A stretch of DNA of 64,000 bases from Chitinophaga sp. CF418 (GTDB lineage Bacteria > Bacteroidota > Bacteroidia > Chitinophagales > Chitinophagaceae). Positions 27,431-36,661 of this stretch are shown piece by piece. The stretch covers positions 310,001 through 374,000 of the forward strand of contig NZ_FRCN01000002.1 of assembly GCF_900142925.1 (NCBI RefSeq). The letters run 5' to 3'. A program made the translations under genes and the position numbers. The notes beneath the pieces were generated by a model, which saw nothing but the letters and a program-made list of their open reading frames with translations, searched no databases and was not told the origin of the DNA. How positions within the stretch are numbered: the first letter of the stretch is position 1; each line of letters begins with the position of its first letter.

Positions 27431-30253
27431 TTAATGCGCCTCCAGCCAGTTGGCGCCAGTACCTATTTCAACGTCAACAGGCACCGTCAGCGGTAATGCA
27501 TTACGCATACCTTCTTCTATCAATGGCTTGATAAGTTCTATTTCGTCTTTGTGCACATCGAAGACCAACTCGTCATGTACCTGCAGGATCATACGGGAGC
27601 GGAGATTCTCCTGTTTCAGCTTTTTGTGAATGGAGATCATGGCCAGTTTGATCATGTCGGCAGCAGTACCCTGTATCGGCATGTTAATGGCATTTCGTTC
27701 CGCATACCCCCTGACTACCGCGTTGGAGGAGTTGATATCTTTCAGCCAGCGCTTGCGGCCCAGTAATGTTTCCACATAACCATTCAGCTGGGCAGATTTT
27801 ATCTGGTTGTCCATATATTGTTTGATGGACGGATACTGTGCAAAGTAATTATCTATCAGTGTTTTAGCCTCTCCCCGGGCGATACCCAGGTTTTCAGACA
27901 GACCGAATGCACTTACACCATAGATGATACCGAAGTTCACACTCTTGGCATTGCGGCGCATGTCCGACGTCACTTCTGTCAGCTCGACACCATATACCTT
28001 TGCAGCTGTGGCGGCATGGATGTCCAGTCCCTCACGGAAGGCCTCGATCATATGCACATCTTCGCTGATGGCGGCAATAATACGCAGCTCGATCTGTGAA
28101 TAGTCGGCAGACATTAATACATATTCCTCATTCCGGGCTACAAAAGCTCTACGCACTTCACGTCCCCTGTCGGTACGGATAGGAATGTTCTGCAGGTTTG
28201 GATTGTTGGAGCTGAGACGCCCGGTCACAGCTACCGCCTGGTTGTAAGAGGTATGTACGCGGTTGGTTCGCTTGTTCAGCATCAGCGGAAGCGCATCCAC
28301 GTAGGTGGATTTCAGCTTGGTCAATTCGCGGAATATCAGGATGTCTTCCACTATCTGATGTTTAGAGGAGAGCTTGGCCAGTACATCTTCACCAGTGGCA
28401 TACTGTCCCGTTCTGGTCTTTTTGGCTTTAGGATCGAGCATGAGTTTCTCAAACAGGACCTCTCCCAGTTGCTTGGGTGAAGCCAGGTTGAAACGGACCC
28501 CTGCCTGTGTATATACACTCTCTTCTGCACGCTTGATCTCTTTTTCAAGTTCACGGGAGTAATCGGAAAGTGCCTGTATATCAAGGGAGATACCCTCGTA
28601 TTCCATATCAGTCAGCACTTTCACCAGTGGATTTTCTACTTCATAGAACACCTTTTCCACAGCCTTCAGTGGCAGTAATGGCGCGAATTTCTCCTTCAAC
28701 TGCAGGGTAATGTCGGCATCTTCAGCCGCATAATCCTTAATCTTTTCGATCTCCACATCCCGCATGTTGCCCTGGCCCTTTCCTTTCTTGCCGATCAGGG
28801 TCTCAATAGACACTGGTTCGTATTGCAGGTACTGGGCACTGAGCAGGTCCATACCACGACGGCCTTCCGGCTCTATGAGATAGTGAGCCAGCATGGTATC
28901 GAAGACAGGTCCTTTGATTTCGACACCGTACCATTTCAGGACGATCATATCATATTTGATATTCTGACCAATGAAGAGGATATGTGTAGTATCAAACAGG
29001 GGACGGAAGCTGTCCACTATTTCCTGGGCCTGAGTTCTGTCTGCCGGTACAGGTATATACCAGCCTTCTCCTGCTTTGACGGAGAAGCTCATGCCGACCA
29101 GTTCAACGGCGTTGGCATCGGTACCGGTTGTTTCCGTATCGAAGGAAATTTCCTGCTGTTGTAATAATAGGGCCAGCAGTTCTTTCCTTTTCTCCGGGGT
29201 CTCGGCCAGTTGATAGTTATGTGGAGTGTTGGTGATATTCTTTTCAGCGATCAGTATACTTACCGGCGCTTCCTGCGGTTCCTCTGAAGGAGGCGGCGCG
29301 GCGCCCTGGATCTCATTGCCAAAGAGGTCCAGCTGGGCTTTGGCCGGAGATGCCGGTTCTGCAGTGGCAGTTGTAGCAAAGCCATCTCCAAGTATACGTT
29401 TTCCCAGGGTTTTAAATTCCAGTTCCGTGAAAATCTCTGCCAGCTGCTCCTTATTGGAGGCTTTGATGCAGAAGTCTTCTTCATGGAAGGTAACCGGTAC
29501 ATCGGTGATGATGGTGGCCAGTTGTTTGGAAAGGATAGCGCTTTCCGCACCGGCTTTGATCTTTTCGGCCATCTTTCCGCCGATCTTATCAGCATTCTCG
29601 AGCACTCCTTCTACAGAGCCATATTGAGAGAGCAGCTTCATGGCGGTCTTCTCTCCTACGCCGGGAATACCGGGGATGTTATCTACCGCATCCCCCATCA
29701 GGCCCAGGATATCTATTACCTGGTGCACATCTGTGATCTGCCATTTTTCACAAACCTCTTTGGGGCCCATGATCTCTTCCTTATTACCCATATAAGGAGG
29801 TTTGTAGATGAACACATTCTCCCTTACAAGCTGTCCATAGTCTTTATCCGGCGTTACCATGTATACACTGTATCCTGCGTCTGCTGCCTGCCAGGCAAGG
29901 GTACCGATTACGTCATCCGCTTCATAGCCATCCAGTTCTACGACCGGAATATTGAACCCGGTGATAATGCGTTTAATATCTTCCAGAGAGTCCAGAATAT
30001 CTTCAGGAGCATCCATACGGTTAGCCTTATAGTCAACAAAGGTGGTATGCCTTTCGGTAGGAGCATGTGTATCAAAGGCCACCGCCATATGGGTGGGTTT
30101 TTCTTTATTGATAAGGTCCAGCAAGGTGGAGGTAAACCCAAACTGCGCGTTGGTATTCCTACCAGTGCTGGTGAGGCGTGGATTTCTGATCAATGCATAA
30201 TAGGCACGATAGATTAGCGCCATTGCATCCAGTAAAAACAATTTCTTTTGCAT
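27431..30253 (-). CDS. polA: DNA polymerase I
   Basis: A 940-aa replication and repair polymerase. The 5' nuclease domain is at about 1-290 (FDTHAPTERH, DGYEADDVIG, GLMGDAVDNIPGIPGVG). A Pro/Ala-rich linker (about 291-345) contains QLDLF at 307-311, the consensus for binding the beta sliding clamp. The 3'-5' exonuclease domain keeps all its acidic residues (SFDTETTG, IGQNIKYDM, DYAAEDADIT), so proofreading should be intact. The polymerase domain is at about 540-940 (SADYSQIELRI, RRNAKSVNFGIIYG, VHDELVFDV). The C-terminus is intact and length matches the family. Confidence 0.97.
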   Translation of the reverse strand: MQKKLFLLDAMALIYRAYYALIRNPRLTSTGRNTNAQFGFTSTLLDLINKEKPTHMAVAFDTHAPTERHTTFVDYKANRMDAPEDILDSLEDIKRIITGFNIPVVELDGYEADDVIGTLAWQAADAGYSVYMVTPDKDYGQLVRENVFIYKPPYMGNKEEIMGPKEVCEKWQITDVHQVIDILGLMGDAVDNIPGIPGVGEKTAMKLLSQYGSVEGVLENADKIGGKMAEKIKAGAESAILSKQLATIITDVPVTFHEEDFCIKASNKEQLAEIFTELEFKTLGKRILGDGFATTATAEPASPAKAQLDLFGNEIQGAAPPPSEEPQEAPVSILIAEKNITNTPHNYQLAETPEKRKELLALLLQQQEISFDTETTGTDANAVELVGMSFSVKAGEGWYIPVPADRTQAQEIVDSFRPLFDTTHILFIGQNIKYDMIVLKWYGVEIKGPVFDTMLAHYLIEPEGRRGMDLLSAQYLQYEPVSIETLIGKKGKGQGNMRDVEIEKIKDYAAEDADITLQLKEKFAPLLPLKAVEKVFYEVENPLVKVLTDMEYEGISLDIQALSDYSRELEKEIKRAEESVYTQAGVRFNLASPKQLGEVLFEKLMLDPKAKKTRTGQYATGEDVLAKLSSKHQIVEDILIFRELTKLKSTYVDALPLMLNKRTNRVHTSYNQAVAVTGRLSSNNPNLQNIPIRTDRGREVRRAFVARNEEYVLMSADYSQIELRIIAAISEDVHMIEAFREGLDIHAATAAKVYGVELTEVTSDMRRNAKSVNFGIIYGVSAFGLSENLGIARGEAKTLIDNYFAQYPSIKQYMDNQIKSAQLNGYVETLLGRKRWLKDINSSNAVVRGYAERNAINMPIQGTAADMIKLAMISIHKKLKQENLRSRMILQVHDELVFDVHKDEIELIKPLIEEGMRNALPLTVPVDVEIGTGANWLEAH

Positions 30254-30399
30254 CCGCCAAAAGTAATTATGAATGATGAATTACACGTAAACAAATGCAG
30301 ATTATCTCTCCTGGATAAGATCGCTTTACGGAGAAATGAAGGCCGGATATTTTGGAAGTTCCTTTCGCCGGCAGATATTTGCGTCGAAAGTGTAATGAC

Positions 30400-30756
30400 A
30401 TGAAGAAAATATATCATTTATCTACCTGCAGTACCTGCAAACGTATCCTGGAAGAAATCGACGCTAAAGAGAACGGATTTGTACTGCAGGACATTAAGAC
30501 CGAAAAGATCACACCGGCGCAACTCGATGAGATGCACAAACTGGCGGGAAGCTATGAGGCGCTTTTCAGTCGCCGGTCAATGAAGTACCGTCCAATGGGA
30601 TTGCATGAAAAAGTGTTGACAGAGACAGATTACCGTAACCTGATCCTGGAGGAATATTCTTTCCTGAAAAGGCCGGTAGCGATCGTGGGAAAGCAGATCT
30701 TTGTCGGCAGCGATAAAAAGACGGTGGAAGGATTGCAAGCGGCTGCGGGCAGGTAA
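30400..30756 (+). CDS. ArsC/Spx-like thioredoxin-fold protein
   Basis: A 118-aa member of the arsenate reductase/Spx family (YffB-like). The ATG at 30400 is preferred to 30352, since the fold starts right there (MKKIYHLSTCSTCKRILEEI). The redox pair is Cys11 and Cys14 (CSTC). The later family motifs FSRRSMKYRPMGL and KRPVAIVGKQIFVG are visible. The single-Cys ArsC family uses the first Cys, and Spx proteins use both. Whether this one reduces arsenate is unknown. It sits back to back with polA and ends 1 nt from the converging glycosyltransferase. Confidence 0.85.
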   Translation: MKKIYHLSTCSTCKRILEEIDAKENGFVLQDIKTEKITPAQLDEMHKLAGSYEALFSRRSMKYRPMGLHEKVLTETDYRNLILEEYSFLKRPVAIVGKQIFVGSDKKTVEGLQAAAGR

Positions 30757-30757
30757 A

Positions 30758-31855
30758 TTAGCCCAGGCTTTCTACAAACTTCTTCACCACGCCTTTATAC
30801 TGTTCCATATCCTGCTCGTGTTCAAATGATTTGAACTCAAATTTATCTGCAGCATCCAGTGCTTCCTTCAAATTGAATGCATGCTGAGGTATATTATAAA
30901 AATATCCCTTCTTCATGAGGAACTTACCCAGATACTCCTGTTCTGACTGTCCGGGAGTGGGGATCAGGATCGCTTTTTTATTCAACTTCACCAGATCCAT
31001 CAGGGTGGTATAACCGGAACGGCTTAACACCATTTTGGATGCCAGCATGGCTTCGTTGAGATCTTTTGCGTTCAGGTGGTTCACCTGCTGTACCCGCGGA
31101 GTGATTTGTTGCTTTTCCGGTGTGCCGGGTTTTCCGCTTACAATCAGGGCACGGAGAGGCAGGGATCTGATCTGATCCAGCACTAATTTTTCCAGGTTGG
31201 AGCGCTGTGGTTCCGGGCCGGATATAAGTACCAGCAAATCATACTGTTGTGGTATATTCGGCCGGTCCTGGAAGCGGCTGAGGCAGCCCAGGTAGGTAGT
31301 ATTTGGAGGCAATACGGACGGATGGGCCAGTATGCCGGAGAGATTATTGGCATCCGCATAATCGGGGATCCAGCAGGCGCTGTACCGACGGATATAGCGG
31401 TAATTCAGCCATTGCAGGCTCTTTTCGATGATACCACCGAAAGGCGTTTTGATCAGCAGCTGATGGGAAATGAAAACGGTAGGGATCGTACTATGGTAAA
31501 GTCCGAAGCGGTTGTCCGAAATAACGGCGTCGATCTGGTGCTCTTTTACCACTTTCTGCAGCCATTGTTGTTCATATTTAATGGCATTCAGGATCTGAGG
31601 GATCTGCTGAATGATCTTCCAGCCAAACAGCCAACCCTTTTGAGTATACTGGATACGGTAACCAGGCAGAAGCAGTATGGTGAGCTCCGGAAATTCCTGC
31701 TGTAAAAGTGAGGCATGTCTACCCTCGGCTGCAATAACTACCTTGCAACCAGCGTTTAATAGTTCATGGATAAGCGGGATGTCGCGGGTGGCATGTCCTA
31801 ATCCCCAGTCGAGCGGGACTATCAGAATCGTTTTGCGCGTAGAAATTGTGGACAA
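30758..31855 (-). CDS. MurG-like glycosyltransferase
   Basis: A 365-aa GT-B fold transferase with an N-terminal LDWGLGHATRDIPLIHELL (about 15-33) and a GT28-type C-terminal sugar-nucleotide site (LVLISGPEPQRSNLEK at about 230, then SRSGYTTLMDLVKLNKKAILIPTPGQSEQEYL split as SRSGYTTLMDLVKLNKKA and ILIPTPGQSEQEYL). It resembles the MurG/monogalactosyldiacylglycerol-synthase family without being MurG itself, since the murein cluster is absent. The acceptor is unknown, perhaps a lipid or cell-surface glycan. Confidence 0.8.
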   Translation of the reverse strand: MSTISTRKTILIVPLDWGLGHATRDIPLIHELLNAGCKVVIAAEGRHASLLQQEFPELTILLLPGYRIQYTQKGWLFGWKIIQQIPQILNAIKYEQQWLQKVVKEHQIDAVISDNRFGLYHSTIPTVFISHQLLIKTPFGGIIEKSLQWLNYRYIRRYSACWIPDYADANNLSGILAHPSVLPPNTTYLGCLSRFQDRPNIPQQYDLLVLISGPEPQRSNLEKLVLDQIRSLPLRALIVSGKPGTPEKQQITPRVQQVNHLNAKDLNEAMLASKMVLSRSGYTTLMDLVKLNKKAILIPTPGQSEQEYLGKFLMKKGYFYNIPQHAFNLKEALDAADKFEFKSFEHEQDMEQYKGVVKKFVESLG

Positions 31856-31978
31856 ATATTTGAAATTTTTACGAAATTAGCTTAATTTAGAAATGCGCAC
31901 TGTTAAGAAAAGGTAAACTCTCGTACAGACGGGCATCTATCAAAAGCGAACAGAATTTAGCGAACAGAACTTAAGAGT

Positions 31979-32107
31979 ATGATAACAAGAAAATGGCTGA
32001 CTATTTTATTAGTGTGCAGTAGCCTAAGCATTATGAGTCAGGGTTGTAAGATTTTGAAGAAGAACGATTGCGGGTGCCCTACCATGAATAAAAAACGGAT
32101 GCACTAA
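31979..32107 (+). CDS. Small lipoprotein-like protein, 42 aa
   Basis: This short ORF (42 codons) reads ATG to TAA with no earlier in-frame start. It has a basic N-terminus (MITRKW), a hydrophobic stretch (LTILLVCSSLSIMS), a Cys at 23 in QGCK, and a Cys-rich end (NDCGCPTMNKKRMH). The arrangement is that of a tiny exported lipoprotein, though the residues before Cys23 (SQG) fit the lipobox only loosely. Bacteroidota encode many such peptides ending in a CGCP motif. No function is known. Confidence 0.55.
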   Translation: MITRKWLTILLVCSSLSIMSQGCKILKKNDCGCPTMNKKRMH

Positions 32108-32260
32108 AATTAAGTACCGGTTTTTTAGCCGTTGAGTTCCCGAAAGAAAGAAGGATAAACATTACTACTTGTAACATCCAGTTGTTAAATACACGCCAAG
32201 CCGCTTACTCCTATATGAAAACGCCTTTAACAATTTTAAGGGAACAGTCAAATTATTCAA

Positions 32261-32509
32261 ATGAAACAGGTAGAGAGGGATTTATTGATCTTACTGCATG
32301 AAGATCGGTATAGCGAACAACAAATCCAGTATGCAGTAAAGCAGATCAGCGATATGCTTACAATGGTAGAGACCATGGAGTACCTATGTAATGTAATGGA
32401 AGTTGCTGACTGCAACAAAAACCGCGTCACTAGCAAGAGATCTGTACTACAGAAGGCATTTTCCAGAAAAGAGCATAAAGCATTCGAATTTATCGTGCAC
32501 AAGAACTAA
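32261..32509 (+). CDS. Small protein of unknown function, 82 aa
   Basis: An acidic-then-basic helical protein (MKQVERDLLILLHEDRYS, then QQIQYAVKQISDMLTMVETM, then KSVLQK-like basic end). No signal peptide and no recognised family. The two predicted helices at 12-45 may form a coiled coil. It is separated from the arginase-like gene by a 150-nt interval that contains the -7 box of the latter, so it may be a separate unit. Confidence 0.55.
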   Translation: MKQVERDLLILLHEDRYSEQQIQYAVKQISDMLTMVETMEYLCNVMEVADCNKNRVTSKRSVLQKAFSRKEHKAFEFIVHKN

Positions 32510-32629
32510 GAGTACAGCTTCACAGCTTATTCATGACCAGCAATTGATCATGCGGCATCCTGATGCATAAAAGAAATATTAATCCGTAATTCATCTCTTC
32601 CCGAAACAACTTATTTCGCAATTGATTCG

Positions 32630-32637
32630 TAGGTTTG
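32630..32637 (+). promoter_or_regulatory. -7 box of the arginase-like gene
   Basis: TAGGTTTG fits TAnnTTTG exactly, 22 nt before the ATG at 32660. Confidence 0.4.
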
Positions 32638-32659
32638 CCGGCAAACAAAAACACTTGTG

Positions 32660-33805
32660 ATGGCAGACTTTACACTTCTCCATGATTACCTCCTCCCTAT
32701 TTCCAAAGCAAGTCTGAATGATGATCAGGAATACGATGAATTCCAGATTGGGGGAATCGTAGATCTGTATGAAGATGGATATACACCTAATCTCGATATC
32801 GCAGATATTATCCTGCTGGGGGTGAATGAAGACCGTGGTTATGGCCCCGGTAAAAAAGGTCCCGATGCAGCAGATATTGTAAGAAGAGAATTCTACAGTT
32901 TATTTTACTGGCATAAGGATGTAAAGATCGCCGATATGGGTAACCTGCGCAAAGGTGTCACCCTTGCAGATACTTATGCTGCATTAAGAACAGTGCTCGC
33001 AGAACTGATCAACTCCAACAAGACCATTATCATCCTGGGAGGATCGCATGATCTTACCTATGCACAATATAGAGCTTACGCTACGCAGAAATATGTAATC
33101 GAAGTGACAGTTGCGGATGCTTTGATAGACCTGAAGGAAGAATCTCCTATTCCTGCGGATAGTTTCCTGATGGATATGCTGACGGAGCAGCCCAACTATA
33201 TACGTCATTACAATCACCTGGCATTCCAGAGTTATTTCGTACATCCACGTATGTTGGAAACGCTGGATAAACTCCGTTTTGATTGCTATCGCCTGGGCAA
33301 AGTGAGAGAGAGCCTGGAAGAGATCGAGCCTGTATTGAGAAACACAGATCTGTTGAGTCTTGATATCAATATCATCAAACATAATGACGCACCGGCCAAT
33401 ACGCTCTCTCCTAATGGATTGGGAGGCGATGAGGCCTGTGCACTTTCCCGCTATGCCGGTATGAGTGGAAGGCTCAGTACTTATGGCATCTATGGATACC
33501 GCCCGGAGAAAGATAAAGATTTCCTGACAGCGAGACAGATTGCACAAATGTTGTGGTATTTCGTGGATGGCTGTTCTGTAAAGAACAAGGAGGCATTGCT
33601 GAATGAACGCGAAGCCTTTTACGAGTTCAATATTGTTTGTGGAGATATCGATACCGTATTCCTTAAGAGCAAAAAGACAGGCCGCTGGTGGATGCAGTTG
33701 CCAGGTAAAGGAAAAGACTTCGTTCCCTGCACCTATAACGATTATGTAACGGCAAGCAATAACGAGATTCCAGAAAGGTGGCTGAGACACCAGGAGAGAA
33801 TGTAA
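32660..33805 (+). CDS. Ureohydrolase (arginase/formimidoylglutamase)-fold protein with altered metal site
   Basis: A 381-aa protein with the arginase fold: the GPxGPDAADIVRREFY helix, IIILGGSHDLTYAQ, and SLDINIIKHNDAP. Canonical arginases bind two manganese ions with six ligands (one His, then Asp-Xaa-His-Xaa-Asp, then Asp-Xaa-Asp). Here the second motif is DALID, with Leu for His, and the third is DIN, with Asn for Asp, so two ligands are lost. The fold is kept, which suggests a non-hydrolytic or differently metallated protein. Relatives in Bacteroidota are often annotated formimidoylglutamase. The ATG at 32660 is chosen over the GTG three bases earlier. It is followed, 17 nt later, by a YitT gene. 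Confidence 0.83.
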   Translation: MADFTLLHDYLLPISKASLNDDQEYDEFQIGGIVDLYEDGYTPNLDIADIILLGVNEDRGYGPGKKGPDAADIVRREFYSLFYWHKDVKIADMGNLRKGVTLADTYAALRTVLAELINSNKTIIILGGSHDLTYAQYRAYATQKYVIEVTVADALIDLKEESPIPADSFLMDMLTEQPNYIRHYNHLAFQSYFVHPRMLETLDKLRFDCYRLGKVRESLEEIEPVLRNTDLLSLDINIIKHNDAPANTLSPNGLGGDEACALSRYAGMSGRLSTYGIYGYRPEKDKDFLTARQIAQMLWYFVDGCSVKNKEALLNEREAFYEFNIVCGDIDTVFLKSKKTGRWWMQLPGKGKDFVPCTYNDYVTASNNEIPERWLRHQERM

Positions 33806-33822
33806 GCTTATAGTACAAGTAT

Positions 33823-34713
33823 ATGGTACAGACAAGGAAGACACGCGCCCGTATTGGCTTTATTCAGAATGTACAGGATATAGTGCTGATAGTTGCAGGT
33901 GTTTTATTAGCAGCTGTCGGGCTGAAAGGATTTTTGTTGCCAAACGGTTTCCTGGATGGCGGTGTCACAGGTATCTCCCTCCTCATCAACCGGCTCACTG
34001 GTTGGTCTATTTCTGTGTTGCTGATCGTGATCAATATTCCCTTTATCCTGTTGGCGTATAAGCAATTATCTTTCAACTTTACTGTGAAGGCGTTTTGCGC
34101 TATCCTGGGACTGGCAGCAGCACTGCTGTTTATTGAAGTTCCAACTGTTACCAGTGATAAATTATTGATCGCCGTCTTTGGCGGATTGTTCCTTGGAGGA
34201 GGTATCGGACTTTCTGTAAGAGGGGGTGCTGTGCTGGATGGTACTGAAGTACTGGCACTCTATATCAACCGGAAAACAGTACTGTCCATGGGGGAAGTGA
34301 TCATGTATTTTAACATTGTGATCTTCAGTATTGCTGCAGTGCTGATCAATATTGAAACCGCCCTATATGCGATGCTCACCTATCTCTCTGCCTCCAAAAC
34401 AGTTGATTTTGTAATACAGGGTTTTGAAGAATATATCGCCTTGACAATTATCTCCCACGAAAGTGAGCTGATAAGAAAAACCCTGACACTTTCTTTAAAG
34501 AAAGGGGTGACAGTCTTTAAGGGTCAAAGCGGATTTGGTAAACGCGGTGCTGTAGATAAGGATATTGATATCATTTATACAGTGGTCACCCGTCTGGAAG
34601 TCCACAAGATCATCGATGAAATAGAAAAGATAGATGAAAAGGCCTTCATTGTACAACATAACATCAACGATACCAAGGGCGGTATGATTAAACGCCGGGT
34701 CACACATCACTAG
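33823..34713 (+). CDS. YitT-family membrane protein
   Basis: A 296-aa membrane protein with five or six spans from about 17 to 200 (LIVAGVLLAAVGLKGFLLPN, GVTGISLLINRLTGWSIS, AVFGGLFLGGGIGLSV), and a C-terminal cytosolic DUF2179 domain (about 215-290: ESELIRKTLTLSLKKGVTV, VVTRLEVHKIIDEI). Such DUF161/DUF2179 (YitT) proteins are widespread and their substrate is unknown. It starts 17 nt after the arginase-like stop, so the two are likely cotranscribed. Confidence 0.9.
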   Translation: MVQTRKTRARIGFIQNVQDIVLIVAGVLLAAVGLKGFLLPNGFLDGGVTGISLLINRLTGWSISVLLIVINIPFILLAYKQLSFNFTVKAFCAILGLAAALLFIEVPTVTSDKLLIAVFGGLFLGGGIGLSVRGGAVLDGTEVLALYINRKTVLSMGEVIMYFNIVIFSIAAVLINIETALYAMLTYLSASKTVDFVIQGFEEYIALTIISHESELIRKTLTLSLKKGVTVFKGQSGFGKRGAVDKDIDIIYTVVTRLEVHKIIDEIEKIDEKAFIVQHNINDTKGGMIKRRVTHH

Positions 34714-34739
34714 TACCTAATACATTGCAGATATACGTC

Positions 34740-34768
34740 GGCAACACACTAGAAGTTAGTATGTTGCC
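34740..34768. terminator. Hairpin between YitT and the LprI-like gene
   Basis: GGCAACA/TGTTGCC with an inner ACTA/TAGT stem, one mismatch between, and a 5-nt loop. The tails on both sides are only weakly T-rich. Its place between converging genes suggests a shared terminator. Confidence 0.4.
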
Positions 34769-34791
34769 TTATATACCACTCCTTCTTTACA

Positions 34792-35202
34792 TCAGGAATG
34801 TTTGCTTGCCAATAGTTCTATTACCCGGGTTTTCAGGAAAGCTGCTTTATTGTCTGTCACGATCATATCGTCATCGAGACCGGCCAGCGTTTGCGCCCGC
34901 TTCTTTTCAACGCGGAGGTCAATGTCTTTAAAATATGTTTGTTTCTTTTCTTCCCATTGAGCCTGGGAGATCTGTAAAGTGGTACGACGGTTGTTGTCCA
35001 GGTTATCATATAGCTGGCGATATACTGTGCTCAGTAAACTATCCATTTGGGTGTAATACTGAAGGGCGCAGTTATACGGGCTCTTACCTTCTGCCAGGCA
35101 AAGCTGGTAACGCTTTTCGAGAGAGTCAACAGCAGATTTACTGGTTTGTGCGAAAACATTCATGCATATGCACAATGGCAAGCATAGGATAAAACGTTTC
35201 AT
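34792..35202 (-). CDS. Secreted LprI/DUF1311-like protein
   Basis: A 136-aa exported protein. The ATG at 35202 opens a signal peptide (MKRFILCLPLCICMNVFAQ); the in-frame TTG at 35214 is rejected. The mature helical domain (about 30-125) has two cysteines (CLAEGKSPYNC) and the typical QAQWEEKKQTYF helix seen in LprI-N-terminal (DUF1311) proteins, which in mycobacteria inhibit lysozyme. Whether this one inhibits lysozyme is not known. Confidence 0.72.
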   Translation of the reverse strand: MKRFILCLPLCICMNVFAQTSKSAVDSLEKRYQLCLAEGKSPYNCALQYYTQMDSLLSTVYRQLYDNLDNNRRTTLQISQAQWEEKKQTYFKDIDLRVEKKRAQTLAGLDDDMIVTDNKAAFLKTRVIELLASKHS

Positions 35203-35258
35203 AGGATTGAACAATTAGGGTCGCAAATATAGGAAAATAATAATATGTGATGTATAAT

Positions 35259-35298
35259 AAAAAATAAAGGGTTCTGATTGCAGAACCCTTTATTTTTT
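35259..35298 (-). terminator. Terminator of the M16 peptidase pair
   Basis: An 18-nt arm starting AAAAAATAAAGGG at 35259-35276 pairs perfectly with 35281-35298 around a 4-nt loop. On the minus strand it ends in six T, about 20 nt after the stop at 35319. Confidence 0.9.
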
Positions 35299-35318
35299 AT
35301 GTTTTTTTTAAAGCTGTA

Positions 35319-36602
35319 TCAGATCACAACCAGCTCATAGAAATCTTCAGGAGTGAGATATTCCTGTGCCAGTTCCTGGAGCTCTTCGGCAGTGATTGTT
35401 TTGATCACCTTAATGTTGTTATAGAAATAGTTTTCATCCAGTCCGTTCAGGATCAGGTTCTTCCAACGCTGAATCACTTCGAAGGCGCCATCGAGGTCGC
35501 CCAGGATGGAGCCGATCATAAAGTTCCGGACCAGGTGTAGTTCATCTTCAGGAACAGCTTCCTGTTGCAGGGTACGCAGTTCCTTATAGATCTCTTCAAT
35601 AGTCGCTTCGCATACATCCCTGCCTGCTTCCGTCTGAATATTAAGTGCACTGGTTTGGCGGAAATTATAAAGCTGGGAATGAATACCATAGGTATATCCT
35701 TTCTCTTCACGGATGTTGCTCATCAGGCGGGAACCAAAGTATCCGCCCAGAATAGTGTTGAGCACCAGCATTTTAGGGAAGTCTGGGTGGTAGCGGTTCG
35801 GGAATGGACGCGCTACACGTACAGCGCCCTGCACGCCGTTTTCATCATTGAAGATGCGGAACTTCTTCTCTTCTGCGGCTATTACCTGCATATCTGGCCG
35901 GATAATGGAAGATTCTCCGTTCCATTTTTCCTTACCAAAAGCCTGGTTCAGCAACTCAATGAGATTGGCGGGAAGGTGACCGGCTACAAAGATCTTACAG
36001 TTGTTGTAAGTATAATGCTGTTTGTAGAAGGCCTGGAGCGTGGGCGTTTGTAATGCATCATAAGCGTCCATACTGCTCACTCTTCCATATGGGTGAAACT
36101 CTCCAAAGAGGTACTTGTCAATATGCCGGTTGGCGACGAAGTCACATTTCTGAAGGTTCACGGCCAGACGTTGTTTCATGTTCTGCCGGAAGATGGCCAG
36201 TTCCTCTTCAGGGAAGGCCGGATCCAGGATCACCTCCTGTAATACCGGTACTAATGACTCAAAGTGTTTTGTGAGACAATGCAGGGTATAAGTGGCATAT
36301 TCATGATGACTGTTACGGTTCAGGTAAGCGCCGTAATAGTCGATACTCTCATTGATTTGAAGTGCGGAGTGTTTGCTGCTGCCGTTCTTCATGAGAAAGT
36401 TGGTCGCAGAAGCTACCAGGTTCTCTGTTTCATACCAGCTGCCACCAGGGAACACCAATTCCAGCTGTAATGTATCCTGTTCATCAGACTTTATGATGTA
36501 TACTGGGATGCCATTATCCAGTGTAACCTTTTCATAAGGTTTCAACGTGATATCGAACTCGGTAGCATCTTTTATCTCAGGGGCAATTTTCCGGTTTATC
36601 AT
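35319..36602 (-). CDS. M16 peptidase-like subunit without zinc motif
   Basis: A 427-aa insulinase-family (M16) protein. At the place of the catalytic HxxEH it has ATNFLMKNG, so it cannot bind zinc there. It keeps the C-terminal R/Y site (SRLMSNIREEKGYTYG near residue 300) used to hold substrate. No signal peptide is seen. Such proteins form heterodimers with a zinc-binding partner, and the catalytic M16 protein is encoded immediately upstream (36662-37897), with the two gene ends 59 nt apart. Confidence 0.9.
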   Translation of the reverse strand: MINRKIAPEIKDATEFDITLKPYEKVTLDNGIPVYIIKSDEQDTLQLELVFPGGSWYETENLVASATNFLMKNGSSKHSALQINESIDYYGAYLNRNSHHEYATYTLHCLTKHFESLVPVLQEVILDPAFPEEELAIFRQNMKQRLAVNLQKCDFVANRHIDKYLFGEFHPYGRVSSMDAYDALQTPTLQAFYKQHYTYNNCKIFVAGHLPANLIELLNQAFGKEKWNGESSIIRPDMQVIAAEEKKFRIFNDENGVQGAVRVARPFPNRYHPDFPKMLVLNTILGGYFGSRLMSNIREEKGYTYGIHSQLYNFRQTSALNIQTEAGRDVCEATIEEIYKELRTLQQEAVPEDELHLVRNFMIGSILGDLDGAFEVIQRWKNLILNGLDENYFYNNIKVIKTITAEELQELAQEYLTPEDFYELVVI

Positions 36603-36661
36603 TAATCTTAAATCATATTTATTTACAAAGGAAGAGCTGTCAATATTTGAAACGGACAGTG

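Noticed and set aside
29483..30217. A 244-codon open frame antisense to polA
   Set aside because: The polA frame is intact and carries all motifs.
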